Shown here: positions 12,953 to 18,286 of the stretch, one piece after another
How the letters are laid out: each line of letters begins with the position of its first letter
Numbering within the stretch: position 1 is the first letter of the stretch
From: Embleya sp040605455
Lineage (GTDB): Bacteria; Actinomycetota; Actinomycetes; Streptomycetales; Streptomycetaceae
Length of the DNA: 18,286 bases
Reading direction: 5' to 3'
Assembly: GCF_040605455.1 (NCBI RefSeq)
Contig: NZ_JBEXCV010000165.1
Coordinates: forward strand, 1-18,286
Translations under genes and position numbers: made by a program
Notes under the pieces: generated by a model
Seen by the model: the letters and a program-made list of their open reading frames with translations, nothing else
Databases searched by the model: none
Told to the model about the DNA's origin: nothing

Positions 12953-14194
12953 TCAGCCGGAGCTGAGTGCCTCGGTCGGTGGCAGCCGTGCCGCTCGGCC
13001 GGCCGGGTAGAGGCCGGCGAGTGCGCCGATGGCGACCGATGCCGCGACGCCGCCCAGGATGGCCGGCCACGGCAGCACCAGGGGCCAGCCCTGGGCATGG
13101 GCGTACCCGCTGGTCACGATCAGCCCGAGCACCACGCCGGCCACGCCGCCCAGGCCGGAGAGGGTGACCGCCTCGGTGAGGAATTGGAGGCGGATCTGGC
13201 CGCGTCCGGCGCCCAGGGCCCGGCGCAGGCCGATCTCTTGGCGGCGTTCGAGCACGGAGATGACCATCGTGTTGGCGACCCCGACCCCGCCCACCAGAAG
13301 CGCGACCGCGCCCAGGCCGACGAACAGTCCGGTGAAGGTGTTCTTGGCGGCGAGTTGTGCCTCCAACGCGTCGGAGGGTCGGCTGACCTTGACCCCGGCG
13401 GGGTCGGCCGGATTGGCGGTCGCGGCGAGGACATTGCGCACGTCGTTCACCGCGTTCTCGTCGGAGCGTTCGTAGATCCTGGTCGGGTGTCCGTCGAAGC
13501 CGAGCAGGTCCCGTGCCGCTGACCAGCCGACGAGTGCGGAGTGGTCCACCTCGGGTGCCAGCGGCACCGGGGCCAGGATGCCGATCACGGTGAACCACCG
13601 CTCCCCGATCCACACCTGCCGATTCGGCCCGTCGACCCCGAGCAGTTCCGCCGCCCGCGCGCCGAGCACGACCGTCGGATAGCGCGAGTTGGCCGCGTTG
13701 AACCACTGGCCCTTGTCCACCCGGCCGCCGATCGTGCCCAACAGGTCCTCGCGGGTCGCCGCGACGGTGATGCCCTTGGTCACCCGCGGATCGATCTGAT
13801 CGGTGCGCCGTACGCTGCGGCCGTCCAGTTGAGCGGTGGCGCTGGCCGAGGTCACCGGGCCGATCCGGCGGACCATGTCCACCGCGTCCTCGGGCAGTGG
13901 CACCTTGCCGCCGAACATCGAGTCGCCGGGTCCGACCGAGAGCATGTTCGTGCCCAGGCTCCGGATCTGCTCCATCAGCCGGGCCTGGCTGGCCGTGCCG
14001 ATGCCCAGCACCGCGACCATCGCGGCGATGCCGATCGCGATGCCCAGGCCGGACAGGATCGCGCGCATCGGCCGGCCGCGGACCCCGAGCAGGCCGACCC
14101 GCACCACGTCGGCCGGGCCCAGGCGCGCGGTGTCCGGCAGCGGCACCGGCGTCGGCCGGGCGGCGGCAAGGCTGTCCTGATCCGTTGCCGTCAT
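12953..14194 (-). CDS. ABC transporter permease, MacB/FtsX family
   Basis: A 413-residue permease with the MacB topology. The first membrane helix is at about 44-65 (AILSGLGIAIGIAAMVAVLGIG). It is followed by an extracytoplasmic MacB-type domain (66-285) and three C-terminal helices (about 287-315, 338-362 and 372-398). The FtsX signature, with ISVLERRQEIGLRRALGAG just before LTEAVTLSG, is intact at about 312-347. Proteins of this kind do not carry substrate through a classical channel. They couple ATP hydrolysis in the cytoplasm to mechanical work outside, exporting or releasing peptides, lipids or antibiotics with a membrane-fusion protein. The ATG at 14194 overlaps the ATPase stop as ATGA, so translation is coupled. 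It is the last gene of the cluster. Confidence 0.93.
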   Translation of the reverse strand: MTATDQDSLAAARPTPVPLPDTARLGPADVVRVGLLGVRGRPMRAILSGLGIAIGIAAMVAVLGIGTASQARLMEQIRSLGTNMLSVGPGDSMFGGKVPLPEDAVDMVRRIGPVTSASATAQLDGRSVRRTDQIDPRVTKGITVAATREDLLGTIGGRVDKGQWFNAANSRYPTVVLGARAAELLGVDGPNRQVWIGERWFTVIGILAPVPLAPEVDHSALVGWSAARDLLGFDGHPTRIYERSDENAVNDVRNVLAATANPADPAGVKVSRPSDALEAQLAAKNTFTGLFVGLGAVALLVGGVGVANTMVISVLERRQEIGLRRALGAGRGQIRLQFLTEAVTLSGLGGVAGVVLGLIVTSGYAHAQGWPLVLPWPAILGGVAASVAIGALAGLYPAGRAARLPPTEALSSG

Positions 14195-14964
14195 CCGGGC
14201 ACCCCCGCCGGTAGCGCACTGGACGCACCGCTGTCCGCGTGGATGCGGCCGTCCAGGATCTCCACCCGGCGCGGCAGCGACCGGGCGATTCCGGGGTCGT
14301 GTGTGATCACCACGATGGTGGTTCCGTCCGCGTGCAGTTCATGCAGCAGTCGCATCACCGTCGCCCCGGAGCGCGAATCCAGTGCTCCGGTCGGCTCGTC
14401 GGCCAGTACGAGCGCGGGTTTGGCGACCAGCGCGCGGGCGATCGCGACCCGTTGGCGCTCGCCGCCGGAGAGTTCGCGCGGGACGTGGTCGAGCCGACCG
14501 CCCAGGCCGACCCGGGCCAGCGCGTCGGCCGCGCGTTCACGCCGTTCGCGTACCGGGATGCCGTGGTAGTAGAGGCCGTTGGCCACGTTGTCCACGGCGG
14601 TGAAGTGTTCGGTGAGGAAGAACTGTTGGAACACGAATCCGATCCAGTTCGCCCGCACGCCGGAGAGTTGACGGTCCTTCAGGCCGGCGATGTCGTGTCC
14701 GAGCAGCCGCACCACCCCCTCGGTCGGCCGATCCAGGGTGCCCATCAGTTGGAGCATGGTCGACTTCCCGGACCCGGACGGGCCGACCACCGCGAGGAGT
14801 TCGCCCGCCTCGACGGTCAGGTTCGCGTCGATCAGCGCGCGCACGCCGCCGGGGTGGGACCGGCCGACACCGTCGAGTTCGATCACGGGTGTCGAACCCG
14901 TCCCGCCGACATCGGGCGGCGCTGGTTCGGCCGTGTCGCGTGGCGTTCTGCGATGCCTCCTCAT
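14191..14964 (-). CDS. ABC transporter ATP-binding protein (MacB/LolD type)
   Basis: A 257-residue ATPase with all motifs in order: Walker A GPSGSGKS (61-68), Q-loop FVFQQFF (110-116), signature LSGGERQR (165-172), Walker B LVLADEP (185-191) and the switch His222 in VITHD. The first 25 residues form a flexible basic extension. The A-loop aromatic position reads RSHPGG, a His where Tyr is usual. It powers the downstream permease, presumably as a dimer. The ATG at 14964 overlaps the stop of the membrane-fusion protein gene as ATGA. The longer open frame upstream merely lies antisense-like over that gene in another frame. Confidence 0.93.
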   Translation of the reverse strand: MRRHRRTPRDTAEPAPPDVGGTGSTPVIELDGVGRSHPGGVRALIDANLTVEAGELLAVVGPSGSGKSTMLQLMGTLDRPTEGVVRLLGHDIAGLKDRQLSGVRANWIGFVFQQFFLTEHFTAVDNVANGLYYHGIPVRERRERAADALARVGLGGRLDHVPRELSGGERQRVAIARALVAKPALVLADEPTGALDSRSGATVMRLLHELHADGTTIVVITHDPGIARSLPRRVEILDGRIHADSGASSALPAGVPG

Positions 14965-16298
14965 GCCTTGGGCACCCCGACCTTCAGGCCCTCGGTCACG
15001 CCGTCGCCGGTCACCTCGACCCGGCCGTTGGCGAACATCCCGAGTTTGACCTTCAGCAGCCGGGTGCCGCCGTCCGCCTCGATCGCCTCGACGCCGTAGC
15101 CGCCCTCGGTGAGCGCGAGGAGCGCGTTGACCGGGACGGTGAGCACCCCCTTCTTCTCCTTGCCGGTGAAGCCGACGGTGACCGGCGCGCCGTCCAGGGT
15201 GCCCGCGTCCTTGGGCTGGTCCAGGGCGATGTCGACCGGGATGGTGGCCTTGTCCCCACTGGGCGGCTGGCCCTGGGTCGGTTCGCCTTCCTTGGCCACC
15301 GTGCCGACCCGGGTGACGGTGCCGCCGGCGGTCTTGCCGCCGGGCAGGTTGACCTGGACCTTGGCGCCCGTGCTCGCCAGCGTCTGCTTGTTGACCGGCA
15401 GGTTGACGGTGACCCGACGACCGGTGCCGCTCGCCTTGAGCAGCGGCCCCTGCGAGGTCGAGCCGAGGACCGCGGTGACTTCGCCGACCCTTACCGAGTC
15501 GGGCAGCACGACCGCGTCGCCGGCATCGAACCGGCCGGTCTGCCTGTGGCCCATGTCCTTCTGCCACTTCTTCACCGCGGCGGCGGTCGTGTCGGTGAAC
15601 TTCTCGTCCACAGTGAACCCGCCGTAGCCCAGGGCCTGCAGATTCTGTTCCAACTCGCGTACGTCCACGCCCTTTTCCACTCCGACGTACAGCGCCCGCC
15701 AGAACGGCGTCTCACCGTAGAACAGCGGCACCTTCGTCCCGTCACGGCCGTACACGCGATCACCGCGCGACAGCCTGTCGCCCACGCCCGGGAGCCATGT
15801 GATGGTCCCGGGACCCGCGTTGTTCCCGGCGTCCGGCGGCGAACCACCCTGGCTCCCGCCCGAACCTGCGGCGCCCGGTGCGGACCCGCCGCCCGGGCTC
15901 CGGCTCGGCCCCGGAGTGCCGCCGGCCTGCGGTTTGTTCGCGCCGTCGCCCGCCGGCGGGGTCTCCTTGTCCGGGCCCGGCGCAGCCGCGTTCACGGAGT
16001 AGTTGCCCGCGTATCCGAGCTTGCCGTCCACGTTCTGCCGGTCGACCAGGTCCGCCCGGGTCACCGGGACGGCGTCCAGCTTCGTGCGATTCGCGGAAGA
16101 ACCGGAGCCGTCGCCGCCATCGGAGAGCAGTACGGCCGCCGCACCGCCCGCCGAGGCCAGCACCAGAGCGGCGGCCAGGGCCCGGCGGCGCCGGCGCCGC
16201 CGACGCTCGCGCGGGTACGCCGTACGGTCCGGTTCGGCCGGAGGCGGCGCGGGCTCCTCGTCGTACTCGTATTGCGGTGGGGTGTCGATCGAAACCAC
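14961..16298 (-). CDS. Membrane-fusion (HlyD/MacA-like) adaptor with peptidoglycan-binding domain
   Basis: A 445-residue envelope protein. Its parts in order are a Pro/Glu-rich cytosolic start, a run of Arg (30-39) and a single membrane anchor (about 40-58). A first lipoyl-like strand (90-105) is followed by a 55-residue Gly/Pro/Ser linker (106-163) and the second lipoyl half (TWLPGVGDRLSRGDRVYG, 167-184). A PG_binding_1-type three-helix domain follows (about 208-262: GVDVRELEQNLQALGYG and TTAAAVKKWQKDMG). The C-terminus is beta-barrel/MacA-like (290-445). The usual adaptor coiled-coil hairpin is replaced by the peptidoglycan-binding unit, a variant common in Gram-positive actinobacteria that lack an outer-membrane channel. 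It likely links the MacB-like permease to the cell wall. The GTG at 16298 follows the lipoprotein stop by 10 nt, and its stop overlaps the ATPase start. Confidence 0.9.
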   Translation of the reverse strand: MVSIDTPPQYEYDEEPAPPPAEPDRTAYPRERRRRRRRRALAAALVLASAGGAAAVLLSDGGDGSGSSANRTKLDAVPVTRADLVDRQNVDGKLGYAGNYSVNAAAPGPDKETPPAGDGANKPQAGGTPGPSRSPGGGSAPGAAGSGGSQGGSPPDAGNNAGPGTITWLPGVGDRLSRGDRVYGRDGTKVPLFYGETPFWRALYVGVEKGVDVRELEQNLQALGYGGFTVDEKFTDTTAAAVKKWQKDMGHRQTGRFDAGDAVVLPDSVRVGEVTAVLGSTSQGPLLKASGTGRRVTVNLPVNKQTLASTGAKVQVNLPGGKTAGGTVTRVGTVAKEGEPTQGQPPSGDKATIPVDIALDQPKDAGTLDGAPVTVGFTGKEKKGVLTVPVNALLALTEGGYGVEAIEADGGTRLLKVKLGMFANGRVEVTGDGVTEGLKVGVPKA

Positions 16299-16308
16299 GA
16301 GCCCGCCC

Positions 16309-16893
16309 CTACTTCTTCTTGGTCAGCGGCGGAACCTTCTTGTTGCACAGCTCCATCGCCTTCATCGCCTTCTCGTCGTTCATGTCGAGAGTGACCGCCG
16401 CGCCGCCTGCGCCGCCGTCGCCCACGTTCACACCGTTCTCGCGCAGGCAGTCCGTGTGCTTGGCCTGCCACTCCTTGAACTTGGGGTCGTTCGGGTCGAA
16501 GTCGCTCTTCGGCTGAAACTTCTCGCACGCCTTCATCGCGGCCTCGGTCTGCGACGACCCCTCGTCCGCGGCCATCGCCCCCATCCGCATCGCACCGCCC
16601 TCGCCGGGCTCCGGGTCCGGCATGTCGACCCCGTGCTCACGCATACAACCCGCGAACTTGACCATCTGGTCACGGCGCTCGGCATCGTCACTCTTGCCCG
16701 AACCGGAACCGCCGCCGCTGCTCTCGGCCTTCGCGCCGCCGCTGCCGCCGCCCGAGGCCACCTTGCTCTTCGTCGAGCCGCCGTCGTCGCCGCAACCGGC
16801 CGTGGCCAAGGCGAGGCCACTCGCCAGAACCACCCCGACCGCCAACCTCAGCGCCAAGGGCCGCCCCGATTTCGTGCGCCCGAACCTCGTCAT
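16309..16893 (-). CDS. Lipoprotein with paired Cys repeats, first gene of the exporter cluster
   Basis: A 194-residue predicted lipoprotein. The signal peptide (RLAVGVVLASGLALATAGC) has a lipobox with the acylated Cys34, followed by a Gly/Ser/Lys-rich spacer (35-70). The mature part holds two similar units. The first is FAGCMREHGVDMPDP followed by MKACEKFQPK, and the second is HTDCLRENGVNVGD followed by AMELCNKKVPP. Each contributes two Cys, possibly forming disulfides. The middle is Met/Glu-rich. Such small lipoproteins recur beside adaptor-ATPase-permease cassettes in streptomycetes, but no biochemical role is known to me. It may be an extracellular partner, sensor or substrate-binding component. 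ATG 16893 is preferred over the adjacent GTG 16896 because GGGAG lies 8 nt before it. The adaptor gene follows within 10 nt. Confidence 0.85.
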   Translation of the reverse strand: MTRFGRTKSGRPLALRLAVGVVLASGLALATAGCGDDGGSTKSKVASGGGSGGAKAESSGGGSGSGKSDDAERRDQMVKFAGCMREHGVDMPDPEPGEGGAMRMGAMAADEGSSQTEAAMKACEKFQPKSDFDPNDPKFKEWQAKHTDCLRENGVNVGDGGAGGAAVTLDMNDEKAMKAMELCNKKVPPLTKKK

Positions 16894-16986
16894 CACTGCC
16901 GCTCCCGCCTGTAGTCGTACCGTCGGTCGTGTGGTCGCCCCTCGCCCTGACGGCGAGGGGCGCGACGACAGGTCTACGCGGCGGCG

Positions 16987-17047
16987 GGTTACCGGGCCGT
17001 CTCCCGAATTGGTTATCCGGAGCTAACACGGGGTCGCGTATAACCGG
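16987..17047. promoter_or_regulatory. Repeated GGTTA(T)CCGG motifs between exporter cluster and two-component genes
   Basis: GGTTACCGG (16987-16995), GGTTATCCGG (17011-17020) and an inverted ATAACCGG (17040-17047) lie in the divergent intergenic region. GGTTAT and ATAACC are exact inverted repeats with 23 bp between. TATAAC (17039-17044) could be a -10 for the response regulator gene. The position and repetition suit an operator for the neighbouring OmpR-type regulator controlling both transcripts. Confidence 0.4.
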
Positions 17048-17091
17048 TGGGGTTGGTTCGAAGTCTGCAAACCCGGACCATTCGCCTTTCG

Positions 17092-17130
17092 CCCCCACGC
17101 CTTCCCCGCCCAACCCCCCACGCCTTCCCC
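17092..17130 (+). repeat. 16-bp direct repeat in a pyrimidine-rich leader
   Basis: CCCCCACGCCTTCCCC occurs at 17092-17107 and again at 17115-17130, with 7 bp between. It sits in a nearly pure C/T tract upstream of the response regulator start. Its function is unknown, and it may arise from slippage. Confidence 0.6.
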
Positions 17131-17165
17131 ACCCTTCCCCTGGACCGAAGCGGAGCGACGAGACC

Positions 17166-17819
17166 TTGCGAGTCCTGGTGACCGAGGATGAGGAATTGCT
17201 GGCCGACCTGGTCGCCCGAGGGCTGCGCCGGGCGGCGATCGCCGTGGACGTCGCGTACGACGGCGACAGCGCGCTGGAGCGGCTCGCGGTCAACGACTAC
17301 GACGTACTGATCCTGGACCGTGACCTGCCCGGCACGCATGGCGACGACGTCTGCCAGGCCGTCGTGGCCGGTCGCATGCGTACCCGGATCCTGATGCTGA
17401 CCGCCGCCGGAACGGTCACCGAGCGGGTCGCGGGGCTGCGCCTGGGCGCGGACGACTATCTGCCCAAGCCGTTCGAGTTCGCCGAACTGCTGGCCCGCGT
17501 GCAGGCCCTGGGTCGGCGGGCCACGCCGGCCGTACCGCCGGTGCTGGAGAAGCACGGCATCGTGCTGGACAGCGCCCGACGTCAGGTCACCCGGAACGGC
17601 GAGTACATCCGGCTCGCACACAAGGAGTTCGCAGTGCTCGCGACGCTGATGGCGGCCGACGGCGCGGTGGTCAGCGCCGAGGAATTGCTGGAGCGCGTGT
17701 GGGACGAGAACATCGACCCGTTCTCCAACACCGTGCGGGTGACCATGTCCAAGCTGCGCGCCAAGCTCGGCGACCCGCAGGTCATCCGGACCGTGCCGGG
17801 CTCGGGATACGTGATATGA
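17166..17819 (+). CDS. OmpR/PhoB-family response regulator
   Basis: A 217-residue two-component response regulator. The receiver domain (1-115) has the acidic pair Glu7/Asp8, the phosphoacceptor Asp51 in VLILDRDLPG, Thr79 in MLTA and Lys101 in LPKPFEFAELLARV. The output domain (about 125-217) is an OmpR-type winged helix (LDSARRQVTRNGEYIRLAHKEF, then NTVRVTMSKLRAKLGD and RTVPGSGYVI). A TTG start at 17166 is chosen because family members begin with 'MRVLV', and GGAG lies about 10 nt upstream. The frame is open for 79 more codons upstream, but that part is low-complexity leader. Its stop overlaps the kinase start as ATGA. It probably controls the divergent exporter cluster. Confidence 0.93.
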   Translation: MRVLVTEDEELLADLVARGLRRAAIAVDVAYDGDSALERLAVNDYDVLILDRDLPGTHGDDVCQAVVAGRMRTRILMLTAAGTVTERVAGLRLGADDYLPKPFEFAELLARVQALGRRATPAVPPVLEKHGIVLDSARRQVTRNGEYIRLAHKEFAVLATLMAADGAVVSAEELLERVWDENIDPFSNTVRVTMSKLRAKLGDPQVIRTVPGSGYVI

Positions 17820-18286
17820 GCAGACTGCGCAGACGCGGTGGAAGCGGCGCGAGAGGATCCCGGACGAGCGGCCCGGTCGCAGACGTGCGGCTGCTCTCCC
17901 GGGCGCTGTTTCGCCGGCCGTCGGCGCGGGCCCGACTCGCGCTGATGTACGGCGGCATGTCACTCGTGGTCGGCACGGTGCTGCTGGGCATCGTGTACTG
18001 GTTCGTCGACCAGCGGCTGTCCCAGCGGTTGCCGATCGCGCTGGCGAAGACGCTGGCGACGGATACGTCGTTCGCATACCCATACAACGGCTGCGGCCCG
18101 CTGTACGTGGGCCGGGCCCAGCCCGCAGAGCCGCTACCGGGTACGCAGGCCCAGACCACCACAATCCCCGCGGACGCGATCCGGCGGGTCACCGACGCCG
18201 GCCAGGACGTGACGATGAGTCAACTGCTGACCGTGCTCATCGCGGCGCTGCTGCTGCTGGCCGCGACCTCGATCCTGGTCGGCTGG
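17816..18286 (+). CDS. Sensor histidine kinase, N-terminal part (cut by window edge)
   Basis: The ATG at 17816 overlaps the response regulator stop, and 157 codons are open to the end of the window. The visible protein has a basic cytosolic start (1-40), a first membrane helix at about 41-64 (ALMYGGMSLVVGTVLLGIVYWF) and an extracytoplasmic loop of about 70 residues. That loop carries a single Cys (NGCGPLYVG) and no recognised sensor fold. A second membrane helix follows at about 136-156 (LLTVLIAALLLLAATSILVGW). This is the layout of a classical EnvZ-like kinase. HAMP, DHp and ATPase domains must follow outside the window. It is the presumed partner of the adjacent regulator and would sense an envelope signal linked to the divergent exporter. 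Confidence 0.85.
   Translation, partial: MSRLRRRGGSGARGSRTSGPVADVRLLSRALFRRPSARARLALMYGGMSLVVGTVLLGIVYWFVDQRLSQRLPIALAKTLATDTSFAYPYNGCGPLYVGRAQPAEPLPGTQAQTTTIPADAIRRVTDAGQDVTMSQLLTVLIAALLLLAATSILVGW

Noticed and set aside
14965..15567. N-terminal extension of the ABC ATPase by about 200 codons
   Set aside because: It lies in another frame over the adaptor gene, has no ABC or other domain, and the ATG at 14964 is coupled to the adaptor stop.
16929..17165. 79-codon upstream extension of the response regulator
   Set aside because: The added residues come from the intergenic operator and the pyrimidine tract. Response regulators of this family begin directly at the 'RVLV' strand.

Overview
The window is about 18.3 kb of very GC-rich DNA. 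Codons end almost always in G or C, GTG and TTG starts occur, and stop/start overlaps are common. A cobalamin riboswitch and a perfect DasR-type operator are also present. Together these point to a streptomycete or a close actinobacterial relative. No rRNA, tRNA, transposase, phage gene or CRISPR array was recognised by eye.

Layout from left to right. (1) 120-4736, minus: a 1538-residue HEAT-repeat protein that may be translated from a leaderless mRNA. (2) 4862-5136, minus: the orphan 3' end of a secreted chitin-binding protein (CBM5/12 with a Thr/Pro linker), whose 5' part is missing. (3) 5137-5935, minus: a small thioredoxin-like [2Fe-2S] ferredoxin gene with a cobalamin riboswitch in its leader. 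(4) 6098-8113, plus: a GntR/UTRA regulator followed by a ROK-family regulator. A dre-like palindrome and a second inverted repeat lie in the promoter region. (5) 8156-8314, minus: the N-terminal stub of a deazaflavin (F420)-dependent nitroreductase-family gene. It is followed by an NAD(P)-binding oxidoreductase (8289-8963, minus) that is divergent from an HxlR regulator (9065-9454, plus). (6) 9536-10585, minus: a GlmS-like double-SIS protein, probably an amino-sugar-phosphate isomerase or deaminase, with a perfect dre upstream. (7) 11127-12206, minus: a rhomboid-like membrane protein, then about 750 bp of apparently non-coding DNA with an 11-bp-periodic repeat. (8) 12953-16893, minus: a four-gene cluster of lipoprotein, membrane-fusion protein with a peptidoglycan-binding domain, ABC ATPase and MacB-like permease. 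It is divergent from an OmpR-type response regulator and a histidine kinase that runs off the right edge.

The clearest functional module is (8), a two-component system beside a MacAB-like export system. Its last three genes are coupled by ATGA overlaps, and so are regulator and kinase. A second theme is amino sugars: the SIS enzyme carries a dre, the GntR promoter has a dre-like site, and a ROK regulator and a chitin-binding remnant are nearby.

The most interesting structural point is that the riboswitch-ferredoxin/GntR/ROK block (about 5.14-8.15 kb) lies between two truncated genes. One lacks its 5' end and the other its 3' end, as expected if the block was inserted or rearranged into place. 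No wholly new system is evident. The best leads are that junction structure, the rhomboid-like protein that keeps a candidate Ser/His pair, and the Cys-repeat lipoprotein with its exporter and two-component system.
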